In this document: positions 9,331 through 20,145 of the stretch, piece by piece
Position numbering within the stretch: position 1 is the first letter of the stretch
Layout of the letters: every line of letters begins with the position of its first letter
Assembly: GCA_029204225.1 (NCBI GenBank)
Contig: CM055107.1
Coordinates: forward strand, 13,181,408-13,232,832
Source of the DNA: Diphasiastrum complanatum
Lineage: Eukaryota; Streptophyta; Lycopodiopsida; Lycopodiales; Lycopodiaceae
Direction: 5' to 3'
DNA length: 51,425 bases
Made by a program: the position numbers and the translations under genes
Notes under the pieces: model-generated
Databases searched by the model: none
The model's input: the letters and a program-made list of their open reading frames with translations, nothing else
What the model was told of the DNA's origin: nothing

Positions 9331-12300
9331 GTAAGTTTGATTTGAGGTGGCTTTATCTTTTTTAGTCTCTATATGGCAATGTATTTGTTTCTTGAGGAAT
9401 GTATATGCATCATACTTTGTTAAGAAGCATGGCATTTTCATTTTCACCAGCTATTTTTCATGTTGAAGTGTGAGATACACAATGTGCATATCAAATATCA
9501 CATAGTTGCATGGCTAAAGCATGCCAATGTTTATTATGCAGTGTATGAGCAAGTGAACATTTTTTGGCAGCATTGCATGGAAAATATTGTTCATTCTATG
9601 GAATTTTTTTTATAGAAATAGGATCATAATGGTGGTTGCTAGAACATTTGAGAGTACAAATACTTAACCGGTATACTAGCTCCCAAAAGGAAAAATATCA
9701 ACATGTTGGTAGAAACTGAACAACCAATGCCACTTGATAGCTGATAGCCCTTGAGTTCTCTTCCTACATTGGCAGAATTTATAGCCCAAGGGAATAGATT
9801 TTTTAAGTGTGTCTTATTTGGAAACTCTCTGTTTTTCCAGCTCCTCAAATCTTTTTAAATAATTTATCTTTTCCCATTGCTCGATGAGTCTTATTTTGGA
9901 ACTGGAGAAGTTTGGTGCCTGTCTTCCTAGTTCTGCAGCAAGACTTGCAGTGGATACAATAGTACCTTTGGTCCAAAGGAAAAAAAAAACATGTCATAAT
10001 TTTCAGAAGGAATAACATTCAGCAATAACTAATGGCGAAATACTCAATAAGAATCTAGCTATCTTGTGGTGAGGCTGATCATTCTCTGGCGAGTAAAAGG
10101 AATATGTTCTTTCAAAGTTTTCACCCAAGTGGTCCAGATTGGACTAACTTCTTGCATGACCTATCTTATGTCCATTGAGGGGTCTTCCTTATCTCAATTG
10201 AGGGACGTTTTTTATGTCCACTTTATGAGGGACCTTTTTCCCATTTCCACTGTGAAGGAACCTTTCTCCATTGTGCACTTTACAGAGGGAGCTCTCTCCA
10301 ATCTTGATTGATGGAACCTTTCAAGCGTACATCTTCTCCTGAAGGACCTTTTTTTGTCTACTTCCTAAGGGACCTATCATAATCTTCAGAATTACTATCC
10401 TAATAGTCCAAGACTTTCACTTTCAGCATTTTTAGATTGTTGTGCTAAAGAAAAAATTTACTTTCGAATGACATAGTAGATGTAGCTTCTTGTGACACGG
10501 GAAGTGTTGTGCAGGTGTGATAAAGTGTATGGTCGTGTGAGTTATTGACCATATTGACCATTGTGTAGCTTGTTTTGTTTTGGAATGATTGGTAACTCTC
10601 TCTCTCTCTCTCTCTCTCAATATGTAAGCTAGCTCTAGATGTTGAAGAGTAATGCCTATTTGACCCCTTTGGCAAAGCATTAATGTTGTTATAAGTTGTA
10701 CATTACTCATGGGACATGTTATTAATTAAATACATGGAACCCCTTATTTGTAACTTAAATAAGTTAGTGCAAGTGGCCCACTTGGCCAAGTAGCTCACTC
10801 ATATGGTTGACGCCTACACTTTTCATGCATGTACTTGAGGTGCTTGCCTCATAAGATGGAGGACCTACTCCCTCCTCTCCCTCACTAGCAATTTATTTTT
10901 TCTTCTAACTTTTGGTGTTGTGAGGTGCTTATGCTATTACTTCTCCTTGTATTTGATGTTTTCCATAGCTAAGTTTCTCAAGCTTTCTTGGTTGATCTAG
11001 TATTGCAATTAAGATACTCCATAGCTAGGTCTTGCAATTCATCATGATATCTGAGCAAGTCGTGTAGCCTATGAGTCCGAGACTGAGAGAAACTTCAGTT
11101 CTTAGATTCTTGAGAAGACTCTGATCTTCTAGAAGCATCTAAACCTTGTAGGAGGGTGCTTTTGATCTATAGGATTCAGATCAGGTTGAGTCTTGCACTA
11201 TTGGACAACTGTTGGCAAGGAGAGTGTGATGACCAAAAACCTTTTTAATTTTGGCTGAGTTTTGGGAAGACTGTCTGGAGGAGCTTACACAAAAGTAGGG
11301 CACACTTTCTATAGGGGCTTTTGGTTTCTAATCTAGTGGGGTTTAGTGCTTGTGCTATCAAGGCCATAGTGGCAAAGTCAAAAGCAGGAGCTGAAGGGTT
11401 GCCTTGAAGTGGCTACATACCCTAGTTTGTGGTCAAACCCTAGTTGCTAGAAGTTTCTTTTCTGATTCTTTTCAAACAGTAGAAGCTTGGGCATTCTTAA
11501 GTCTATGTTTTAATAGTGGGTTCAGCCAGGCTCATTTACTTGCAGAATAGGTTACACACTCTCAAGACGGAGGTAGGTGCAAAAATCAATGAACACATTA
11601 CAAAGGTCAAGGACCTTATGGACCAGCTTGCTTCAGTGGGAGAGATAGCAAGTGATAGGAGTATTGTTTCCATAGTCTTGGATAGTTTGTCATCAACTAT
11701 CAAGACCATGTGATGTCCCTTTCTGCTAGGGAGAAACTCCCAACCTTTGGGGATTTATGTGGCCTTCTTTCAGCGGAGGAGATGAATAAGGAAGAATCTT
11801 TCTGAAAGGGAAGGTAATTCAGGACTTGCATTTGCTTCTAAGAAGAAGCAGAACTATCAGAAGAAAGGCAAAGGCAAAGGCAAGGGGAAGAATTCAAAGC
11901 AAAACTTGGAGTAGCAAGTGTCCAAGTTGCAGATTGGACAATGAAGAGGAGACAATCACCAATTCCTCATCTACACCCAAGAGGAAGGGCAACTGCAATT
12001 GTTGTGGCAAGTATGGGCATTTTGCTTTTGAATGCCGAAAGAAGCAAAGTGATCAAAAGAAGGGTAAGAACTAGTAGAGTCACTTTGTTGATAAAGTTGT
12101 AGAAGAAGAGCAATCTGATGTACTTGACCTATTCGCCACCCTATCATCTGGATCCACGTTTGGTGGATGGTACATGATTTTGGAGCCTCGAAGCACATGA
12201 CACCTTATAGACGTTATTGGGGATATCAAAGCCATGCTTTATGGGACCATCTTACAAACATTATTGAGTAGGTTGAATTTAGACAATTACATTCTCTGAA

Positions 12301-12379
12301 ATAGGCTGGTTTCAGTGGTTATCAGTCCACATTTGATCATGTATTCACTCTCAGGTCACTTTTTGAGGAGGCAAAATTC

Positions 12380-12446
<67 letters not shown>

Positions 12447-15400
12447 TTATTAATGTCCTTTAAATACCCTAAGCTACATAGGACCAAGAAAAGGTACATG
12501 TCAAGTGTGCACGTAGGAGCTATAAAATAAAGTATTCAAGGGATTTTGTGGGAGTATAGATGTCTGGAATGGGCAAGAGAGGAGCAGAGGTGGAGGGAGG
12601 AGGGGTAGAGGGATTAGGAGAGGAGGTGGAGGAGGCTGGCTGCCACGCAGCCAGTTCGTTTGCTAGTTGCGTGGCAGCCAAGGTGACTGGCTGTGGCTGG
12701 CTGCGCAGCCGCCAGGGGGGCTGGCTAGTGCGCAACCAGCGATGGATCTGGCTGTGCAGTAGCTAGAGGAACTAGCTGCTGTGCAGCCAGCGTGGGGTTT
12801 GGCTGCGTAGCAGCCAGTGCTGGTCGGGGGGCTGAGTGGAGGATGGGCTCCCCCCGTATGGCGCACCATAGCTGGGAGAAGATGGAGAGAGAGAGAGAGA
12901 GAGAGTGAGAGAGAGAGAGTTTTTATTGCTACTTTGTGGACCGAAGAGCGTTTGACTCAATACATTGCATGCTCTTTCAAAAATTGAGTGACCTTACTGG
13001 TCAAACATGACACGTGTCACATGCTCACTAGGACACTTGGTCCAATGTCTGAGCGACAAATGTCAACCTATTCACTGGCCTATGTGTCGGTGTAGCAAGT
13101 GTTGATTGTGCATAGAATTATGTGTCGACGTTAGGAAGGGTCAAGGTTAAGGGGTGCTTGAGGATTGTGCATAAGTGAGCCTAGAGAGAGGCATTCCTCA
13201 TCATAATCTATGCAGCAAAGGTTGGGAGGAGACAAGGCAACTAGCTCCACCATGTTTCATGCTTTGTGATGTTCTTTGCATGCAAGGAAATTTATAAGGA
13301 TCCTATGTTTAGAGTAAAGTTTCAAATTGGAGTTTGACAAGTGGGCTATAGCCTTGCATGACTTCAGATCTCTATGTTATATATGATATAAGGGAATCCT
13401 TTTGTTCCACATCCAATTATCCTAACTAAGTTTGTTGTGCACCTATAAGCTAGATGCTATATTCAAGTTGATCATCTATATTGAGAGTCTTGGAGTTTTG
13501 AGATGATATTGGGAGATTATGATATCCCTGGCTAGCACTCACATATTCTCATAGATGAGCATGCACATCACTCATCATGGTACTATTAGGGCTCTCACTC
13601 GTTGGAGTCAATTGGCTTGTCCATATCTCACTTTCTTGAGGGGACTCATTCATAAATTCAAAATTCTATTGATCTTATATTTAGGTTTGGCTATCGGGAG
13701 AACTAGGGGTCACGCTAGACTTTTATCGAAATCACTTTCTAGAGATGGATGCAGCAAGTGACCTGCTTATCTTTAACACATCTTCGTTAATACATGACAT
13801 CATCATCATCCACACCACCATTGTGATATTTTTAGATATACTTAAAGATACCACTTGATGACTACCTTGTAGAAAGCTACTTATTACATAGACTTAAGCT
13901 TTCATATATGAGCTCCCTATAATAATTATTCATTAATTCAATTATGTTGCATGTTTAGGTTTTTAAAGTTTTTGATCATTTTCTTTTTCGCTCTCTTGAA
14001 TGTATGGTTTGTGAAAAAAAGAAAGAAAGAAAGAAAGAAAGCTTTATTAATGTCAAGATATATAAGACTAAGCAATACATTTTAGGTATGTTTCATGTTG
14101 TGGGAGCATAAATCTCTAATAATAAAAAAAAACTTAAACTAATGTGGAAACTGAATATGCAACTAAAATTGGAACTAAGCTTAAAAAGCACCTAAAACTG
14201 ATCCTTAGCTGAAAAACAAGGGCATATAGTCATAAAAGATCTTATCTTTGTTTCTAGTCATAGTGGATGGAAGAGAGCCCTAATGTTTGTTGACAATAAA
14301 GCTATAATGGTAAGTTTCTGGTTAATCCTAGTTGACTATGTTAAGGGTCTCTTTAGGTCCTAGTTTCCAGAATAGTCGAGATTATCAGTTGTAATGTCTA
14401 CTATGATCTTGGAGGCTAGCATTAGGATTTTTGGAGGTAGCTATTGGCGTTGTATATATGTGATAAGACAAAAGATGGCATCAACTTGTACAGGTGGGAT
14501 TGCAAACTCTGCCAGAATGATTTGATGTGGGACGGAGGGCTTAGCCCACATCATATGTGACAACATAAGAATTTGTAAGCATGAGACATTGGCCCAATCA
14601 GATGGAGTGAGACTTGAACACCATGCATCTGCTGGGTATAATGCTGTGGGTGTGAAAATGGTATCAAAAAGCTGACACTTACTTGGGGCGTCCCATATGA
14701 ACCTCGAAAAACAAAACCTCTCCAACTGGACCAGGGGAAGCATGTTTCTTTCCTAGCCTAGCTTTAGCTGCCTATCTGATACCAATGAAAGAAGCCTAGA
14801 TAAGTGTAGGATGATACAACCTCTAGTGGCAAGCTCCTATGTTTGCATGAAGGCCCTAGATGTTTGAAGACCATAATCTTGGTCTTTGCAGTGTTAAGCC
14901 CTAAACCCCATTTGGTGCAAAAAGTATGAAGACTGTCTAACTGTCTTTGTAGAGTCTATCTGGTCGTGGAGACAAGAATCATGTCATTTGCATAAAGGAG
15001 AATGGCAATCAAAATATCCCCATGTCTACAACCTGTACCACCACTCTGCTCAAGGACTCTCTCAAGCTCATCAATATATAATCCGAATAATGTGGGTGAG
15101 AGGGAGCAACCTGCTTCAACCCTGCTTCAACCTCAATGGTGCTCCATATATGCTCTAAGATGCCTATGTCACTCCAAAAGCGGCCAAGAACTCGCCCATA
15201 AAGTGCCATCACCGCTAGAACTGAATCATTGGAGAAACCAAGATCTTGTAATCTCTGAATAAAAAGAGAACATGCAACAAAATCAAAGCCTTTCCTAAAG
15301 TCAACAAAACAACAATAAACCCTCTATCTCCTATGTCTGGCTTCCTTAATAATAGCTCGAAGGGTGAAGACACGGTCTTTAGTAGAATGATGAGCTCGGA

Positions 15401-18400
15401 ATCCTGCTTGGCCCAAAGCATTTAGTCTCCTAGTCTCAGCCTCAGAACTAACCACCAACTAAAGGATAGTGCCATAAAGCTTCGCAGTAACGCACCCGAA
15501 CATGATAGTACGATAGTTACCAGGATTTATAGGGTCACCGTTTTTGTGGATGGGATGCATGATATTAGTGCATCGGAGTGGGAGAAAACCAGAGACAACT
15601 GCTCGATTTTGCAAAATGGCTAGTAGAGGAGAAAGTATATTTGCAGCATGGATTAGCAATTATGACCCAAGGTCCTCTATGTCCTGGGTGCGACAAGTCT
15701 TCATTCTCTTGATGGCCGCTAGGACCTTGTCAGATGTGAATTGCATGTCCGAAAGTCCTCGTACACGAACATTTAGGGCTTTTTGTTCCCATAATCGAGT
15801 TTCACTGAAAGTAGCTGATATGAGTGAAACGGGAGCTATGTTACCTTTGAGAACATCGGCCCATGTTTTTGTGTGCTGTTGGGGCTGATCCTGGGTGTCC
15901 TCTTCGACATCCTGGATGGATGCAATGGTGGCAGTTTGGATGTCGATTTCCTTTCGAATATCTGCCAGAGAGAGAGCGAGCGAGAGAGAGAGAGGTTGCG
16001 GCCTGCTGTGAGATAGATCTGGGTGTCAGATTCTATTGTTTTTGGTTTCTTTAAGCTTGCTTTTTCAGGAACACCTCTTATGATTCAGTTTCTACAGCGA
16101 AGCTCTCTCTTAGTATTGAAATATTAGTTTTTACAGGGTGCTGTAACCCTTGTTACAGAGGTTATTTCTTTTTTGTAACAAACTAGTTTGCTAATCATAA
16201 AAAAGAACTATTACAACAGATAATCTAGAAAGATAGCAGATGATTGAGTTTTGTGAAACCTTGAATTTAGCAACCAGCTTTAGTGTTTTCATATCTCAAA
16301 TATAGCATATTATTGAGTTTTATCCAATGAAAACAAAAAGCTTTTTTCATAACAACAAAAAACCCAATTCAAAGACTACTCAAGTGGAGATAAAAAATTT
16401 GTCCATTAGTTTTATGAAAGTGCTTCAAAAAGCAAATTTTGAAATAGAGTAATTTCAGCATTATTTTGCAGGTCCATATTTGCCTAAAGGCATCCATTAT
16501 GTCCCAATCTAATGCCAAAGCCAACTGCTCTATATTCAAATCAAAATTGCAAAACGGGCTTGACAAATCATGTCAATTTTTTTTGGCAAAAAATTAGATT
16601 CAATAAGAGCTCAACCAAAGTTTTAATCACTTTTCAAGAGCTTAAACCAATGTCATAGACATATTGTCAATTGAAAAGAAACCAAAATTAATATCTCCTT
16701 TTTTGTTGTCCGCATCTTTTCAATAGACCATATGGCCAAACTTGTTTTGAGATATGAAGAAGGTAACTCTAGTCTCTAGGTGCTCTTGATTCTGAAGGAG
16801 GGAAATGTTGTAGCATCACCTGAGAAGGGATGTAAATTAAGCAAGTAGATTTAAGCTAGCTGTTCTGTATGCTTGTGGGACTTTTCTTGAAAGCAAATGA
16901 CTTGTTTTGTAATTGCATGATCAACATGAAGTAGCTATTGTTCCTTTGTTATGTCAAAGCCAAAGCTGCCCAAAGACAGCAAAGATCAATGTTATAGCCA
17001 AATCAGCTCCAGATACCGCCAAATAATTGCCAAAACTTTCAAGCCTTCTGCTTATATTCAACATTCGTCAAGGATGACAAATAGGTCCACAAATTTCGTT
17101 AAAAAGACTTCATTCTTGTTGTAACTTTCAATGAAGGGTCAACGATGGACTTAAAACATGTAGAAAACATCTCAATTATGGAGAATTCAGAAAAATGGTT
17201 GGAGCCCTTAGGAATGCACCACAAGCCTGTCAAGTATTACTGTGCAAGGGTGCACAATGATTCTTGGCATGTTCTAATTCTTCATGACCTTCAGTGAAGT
17301 ATGGCATAGTGCATGAAAACTCTGCAAAACATTGGCAATTTACTATTTTGGTGAGACTATTGATGTTCAAAATATTATAATAGTTTTCCCTTCACCAAGT
17401 AGGGCTGCTGCCTAAATCTGCACAAGGAATATATACAATCTATTTTTTCTACAGTCTGTGATCTCTCTCCTCCTACAAGAACAAATCTTAGCATGCCTTT
17501 CTGATAGGCACCTCGTTTTTCTTGCACAAATGCACTTGATACTTTATGAAACAAGATGTATGATTTACTCCATGAAGTGGTGTCTTGGTTCCTTTGTTTT
17601 CTGGAAAAAGAATTCTAGACATGAGCTTCTATTGTTCGCACCCTATTTTCCTGAAGAAAGAAGCCAACGCAGCTGGTTTCTGTCTTCTCTAGTATAAATC
17701 AGGCCACGTCATTACTTTCTTATCATAATGAAAGATTCCTGTCATAACCCTTATTATGATATGAAAAGGAGAAAGCCAAGACCCACCTCAGTACGAATTA
17801 GGGTGCTGGCCCCATTTTCAACCTAATTCATGCAAATATGTTCAAACTTCAACAATATGAAACTTGTTTCAAGGCACCCCTGAGAGATGGGTTTCAATGA
17901 GCTTGCCAACAGTACAAGGCAATCAACTGTCATCCTCTTTCAACTAGAAATCATTTCAAGACATAGAAGACCAGATTCAGAGTTCGATTTGACATTTTTG
18001 TATGAGCATTGATGTTGAGAGAGATCACAATATCTATGAACCTCCTAAAATATGCTGCCAAAGCCGTCCTTTTTAATCTTGTTTAGATTGATATCTGACC
18101 AGAGGAAATCTTGCATTGGCTCATTGCAGTTTGGGCTGGATCACACCCTGACAACAGGAGTAATCAGGTTTGGTCTTTCTTTCCCAAGTTGAAATCTAAA
18201 AGATTTTGATTGAACTCGGCATGAATGCAAAGGATGGCATTTATGGATAATTATTCTGGATGTGCATTGTAATCAGCGGGCTTCGAAGAGAAATAAGTTC
18301 AGCTGCAACTGGCCGTCCAATACAGGATGTTATCCAAACGGATGCAGCAATCAATCCTGGAAACAGTGGAGGTCCTCTTTTAGATAGTTCTGGAAGCCTC

Positions 18401-20145
18401 ATAGGCATAAATACTGCAATTTATTCACCATCAGGTGCTTCATCGGGTGTAGGCTTTTCTATCCCGGTTGACACAGTAAGTAAAACTTCATCTGATTATT
18501 GGTGAATATTGCAATTTACATCAAATAAATGCAATTGCATGTAAACTATTTAAATACCCATGGGTTGGCCCAAAGAATTTGATCTCTGGCAATAAATGGA
18601 AGAGAATTGTATTTGTTTGGCATATTCTACTTCCTGGACGCATTGTTACATTGATTATCACATTGCAGTAGAAATTATAAACACTTCAATACATGTGCTT
18701 GCAGGTTAATGGAATTGTGGAACAAATTATCAAGTATGGGAAAGTCACGAGGCCTGTGCTTGGAATCTCTTTTGCCCCCGAACAATCTGTCGAACAGCTG
18801 GGTGTAAGTGGCGTTTTGGTCCTTGATGCACCTCCAGGAGGTCCTGCTGGCAAAGCTGTAAGAATCTTATTGCTATTATGAATTTGTCGCCTGGCATGCT
18901 CACTTGTAAAAGCATTGGCGAATGGGAAGAACACACAATGCCACATTGAGAGAAAAGCTGAAAATTTGTGATTTGTTGTCTTATTCCGCTTAGGGTTTGA
19001 TTGGGACTTCTATGAGTCAGCTGCAGAAGCCCCTACCTAAGCTCACACTTTTGACAGATTCTTCAATGCCTTTGTCAATTCATGAAAAATAAGTATCCAG
19101 CAGTTTTTTGTTGGAAATTTTGTTGAAAATTGCAGCAAATGTTACTAATTGGGCCCTTGGGGCAGTCTTAAATAAAAAAGCATGAAGAGGGCCCTTAGGC
19201 ATGTGCATGAGATGGCCTGTGGTCATATGCATCTTGGTTTCCAAACGGGGCTTGAACTTGGGATCAAAGAAACTTTGGATGCCAGCTAACCAATTAAGCC
19301 AACCCCGTTCGATCTGTGCCAACGTATGCATCTTGCTTTTCAACGGGGGTTTTGTGCCAATATATGAATGAAGGAGAATCGCGAGTTACTAGTGAGGTGA
19401 GTTTATATGGAATGGATGTCAATAAGTCTCCCCCGGTGAAAAAATTGCCCTGGGCATGTATAGAGCAGCACCTAGGAGATGGATATTTGGGCTGCAATAT
19501 TGGAGAAGGCCCATGATAACAGTGTCTCCCAAAACCATGCAGCATCGCCATAATGCCAGGCGCAATGCTGGATAAATACTACAATATTTTTACAGATACT
19601 AATGATTATTTATTAGTCTGTACAGATCACATTCCTACAATGAAAACCACAGTCCTGCTTATATTCTTAAACACCATTAAATGTGATAGGCTTAAACCAC
19701 TTTCCACCTATGACTGACTAATGGTTCTTGATTCAAGTATGAGATTTCTCAGAACTCAAAGAATGTAACTTCATTGCTGGCAGGGTCTGAAGCCAACTAC
19801 AAGAGATTCTTATGGGCGCCTTGTCCTGGGTGATATAATTACCTCCGTAAATGGCCAGAAAGTTACTAATGGTAGCGATCTCTACAAAATTCTCGATCGA
19901 TACAAAGTTGGTGATACAGTAAGTATACTGAAAGTTCCAGTTCTGTTGTTCAATTTGTGTAGCCAGGTGACTATTGTTTTCATGTAGGCTGTCAAATAAA
20001 GTCCATGCAGATTCACTATTTTGGGATTTTGGGAGTATAGCTTCAAGGACAGCAGTTTACGTATTGTTGTCTACAGATTACGGTTGAAGTTTTGCGTGGA
20101 GAACAAAAAGTGAATGTTCCTGTAACTTTGGAGTCCAGGGACTGA
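9159..20145 (+). CDS. DEG1: Chloroplast lumen DegP/HtrA-type serine protease, 3' part of gene (six exons)
   Basis: Spliced exons 9159-9330, 18130-18167, 18277-18475, 18705-18857, 19784-19918 and 20077-20145 give about 254 codons ending in TGA. The protein matches plant DEG1/DEGP1, an ATP-independent serine endopeptidase of the thylakoid lumen that takes part in photosystem II repair. Visible: the catalytic-Asp region [11 protein letters not shown], the catalytic-Ser motif [24 protein letters not shown] closing the protease fold, and a single PDZ domain (VLGISFAP ... GLKP ... GDIITSVNG ... LRGEQKV). All junctions have GT/AG borders and keep the frame. The transit peptide and catalytic His (the VTNYHV block) were searched for upstream and not found, so they must lie left of the window. 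The reading frame is undamaged in every visible exon, so the gene is probably active. Confidence 0.95.
10171..10380 (+). repeat. Degenerate minisatellite, about eight 26-30 bp units
   Basis: The core GAGGGACCTTTTT recurs with changes (gaggggtcttcc, gagggacgtttttt, gagggaccttttt, gaaggaaccttt, gagggagctctc, gatggaaccttt, gaaggacctttt, aagggacc). Each is preceded by a ccac/ccat-rich half. The units are imperfect, so it is old. Confidence 0.6.
10596..10618 (+). repeat. (CT)n microsatellite
   Basis: About 11 uninterrupted CT units. Confidence 0.95.
10684..11044 (+). repeat. Probable copia 5' LTR followed by a degenerate PBS
   Basis: Starts TGTTGTTATAAG and ends AATTCATCA. It is followed by TGATATCTGAGC (11045-11056), a three-mismatch version of the initiator-tRNA PBS TGGTATCAGAGC. 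The copia gag downstream in the same orientation supports the call. The 5' border is inferred. Confidence 0.45.
11516..12200 (+). pseudogene. Copia gag and start of protease (decayed)
   Basis: [19 protein letters not shown] (from ~11585) and [12 protein letters not shown] match UBN2-type copia gag. A basic stretch follows, then [14 protein letters not shown] at about 11995-12035, an intact CX2CX4HX4C knuckle. About 120 bp later [14 protein letters not shown] (12160-12203) matches the copia protease/gag-pre-integrase start (usual form DSGASxHM, here with Ser changed to Phe). Stops and shifts break the chain. The rest of pol is absent, and a GA microsatellite follows at 12382. Confidence 0.7.
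12382..12443 (+). repeat. (GA)n microsatellite, 31 units, at a possible LINE tail
   Basis: Perfect GA run followed by tctttattaatgtcc, which on the minus strand reads GGACATTAATAAAGA then (TC)n. The same ctttattaatgtc sequence follows the GAAA run at 14041, suggesting both are 3' tails of minus-strand LINE copies. Confidence 0.8.
12560..12860 (+). repeat. GC-rich region with repeated palindromes
   Basis: Variants of GGCTGCGCAGCC and GGCTGCYRCGCAGCC recur at least seven times between about 12633 and 12815 (ggctgccacgcagcc, ggctgcgcagcc, ggctgtgcagtagc, gctgctgtgcagcc, ggctgcgtagcagcc). They are interleaved with CTGGCTG. G+C content is far above the surroundings. ORFs on both strands are low-complexity and I do not regard them as genes. 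Confidence 0.6.
12885..12919 (+). repeat. (GA)n microsatellite
   Basis: GA run with one interruption (gtgaga), followed by tttttattgc. Confidence 0.9.
12961..14008 (+). other. Intron stretch without recognised genes
   Basis: No protein motif seen. It contains the perfect 12-bp palindrome TGACACGTGTCA (13008-13019) with a CACGTG core. It may be unrecognised repeat sequence. Confidence 0.4.
14009..15740 (-). mobile_element. 5'-truncated LINE (L1-like) with reverse transcriptase
   Basis: Minus-strand reading in order: [13 protein letters not shown] (~15740), [19 protein letters not shown] and [19 protein letters not shown] (15459-15640), [23 protein letters not shown] (~15310), [20 protein letters not shown] (~15110-15050), [13 protein letters not shown] (~15005-14965; the FADD/YADD active site with one Asp changed to Asn), then [20 protein letters not shown] and KTKIMVF (~14870). 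A further RT-distal region follows at 14441-14743. The 3' end reads ACATTAATAAAG, then a (TTTC)n tail at 14041-14016. Several stops make it inactive. Endonuclease not seen. Confidence 0.85.
14016..14041 (+). repeat. (GAAA)n microsatellite at LINE 3' end
   Basis: A run of A followed by five GAAA units, lying where the minus-strand LINE ends. Confidence 0.9.
15741..15960 (-). pseudogene. Possible LINE ORF1/linker remnant
   Basis: The minus-strand reading contains [18 protein letters not shown] and [16 protein letters not shown], then a frame that runs into the RT-side FTSDKV block. The TWADVLKG phrase recalls LINE ORF1 C-termini. If so, an internal deletion joins ORF1 to RT. Weak evidence. Confidence 0.3.
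15967..15993 (+). repeat. Imperfect (GA)n microsatellite
   Basis: GA units with two GAGC interruptions. Confidence 0.85.
16000..18129 (+). other. Intron stretch without recognised genes
   Basis: AT-rich sequence in the last 2.1 kb of the big intron. No transposon protein, tRNA or clear repeat found. It is the best candidate for original intron sequence. Confidence 0.45.
18130..18167 (+). CDS. DEG1: DEG1 38-bp micro-exon
   Basis: It lies between acceptor TCATTGCAG and donor GTTTGG and encodes [12 protein letters not shown] plus two bases of Ser. No ORF search would find it. It supplies the conserved block before the catalytic-Ser exon, and both junctions keep the frame. Confidence 0.95.
18277..18475 (+). 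CDS. DEG1: DEG1 exon with catalytic Ser
   Basis: Acceptor AATCAG at 18271-18276. Its first base completes AG|C (Ser). It encodes [20 protein letters not shown], then [20 protein letters not shown] and [14 protein letters not shown] holds the nucleophile Ser. Donor GTAAGT at 18476. Confidence 0.97.
18705..18857 (+). CDS. DEG1: DEG1 exon starting the PDZ domain
   Basis: Acceptor GCTTGCAG. It encodes [20 protein letters not shown], then [20 protein letters not shown] and PPGGPAGKA. This joins the end of the protease barrel to the first strands of the PDZ domain. Donor GTAAGA. Confidence 0.96.
18858..19783 (+). other. DEG1 intron with SINE-like sequence
   Basis: A 926-bp intron from donor GTAAGA to acceptor GCTGGCAG. 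Apart from the tRNA-like segment, no feature was recognised. Confidence 0.8.
19240..19306 (-). mobile_element. tRNA-like head of a SINE
   Basis: The minus strand starts GGGGTTGGCTTAATTGGTTA and ends TCCCAAGTTCAAGCCCCGTT. TGGCTTAATTGG fits an RNA polymerase III A box and AAGTTCAAGCCCC fits a B box, 30-odd bases apart as in a tRNA. There is no intact cloverleaf, so it is read as a tRNA-derived SINE head in a DEG1 intron. The minus-strand body probably continues toward 19080. The phrase gcatctt(g/c)...aacgggg recurs at 19229 and 19328. Confidence 0.5.
19784..19918 (+). CDS. DEG1: DEG1 exon, middle of PDZ domain
   Basis: Encodes 45 codons, [20 protein letters not shown], then [17 protein letters not shown] and [14 protein letters not shown] is the typical PDZ block of HtrA proteases. 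Donor GTAAGT. Confidence 0.96.
20077..20145 (+). CDS. DEG1: DEG1 last coding exon
   Basis: Acceptor TGTCTACAG. It encodes [20 protein letters not shown], then RD and TGA at 20143-20145. It closes the PDZ domain and is the normal C-terminus for the family. Confidence 0.95.
   Translation: MTVEVLRGEQKVNVPVTLESRD

Larger units (their letters stand above)
9331..18129 (+). other. DEG1 8.8-kb intron, transposon-filled
   Basis: It runs from donor GTAAGT to acceptor TCATTGCAG. It contains a degenerate minisatellite, a copia LTR and gag remains, GA microsatellites, a GC-rich palindromic repeat and a LINE fragment, listed separately. The junction AIGNP|FGLDH is where I would expect an intron in plant DEG1 genes; its length is what is unusual. 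Confidence 0.9.

Noticed and set aside
12520-12960. ORFs on both strands of the GC-rich island
   Set aside because: Low-complexity translations of the palindromic repeat, open in several frames at once, which is a composition effect.
13008-13019. TGACACGTGTCA as a G-box promoter element
   Set aside because: It lies deep in an intron of repeat-like sequence; one isolated palindrome is not enough.
19240-19306. Functional tRNA gene
   Set aside because: No cloverleaf with a proper anticodon stem and acceptor pairing; a SINE head is the better explanation.
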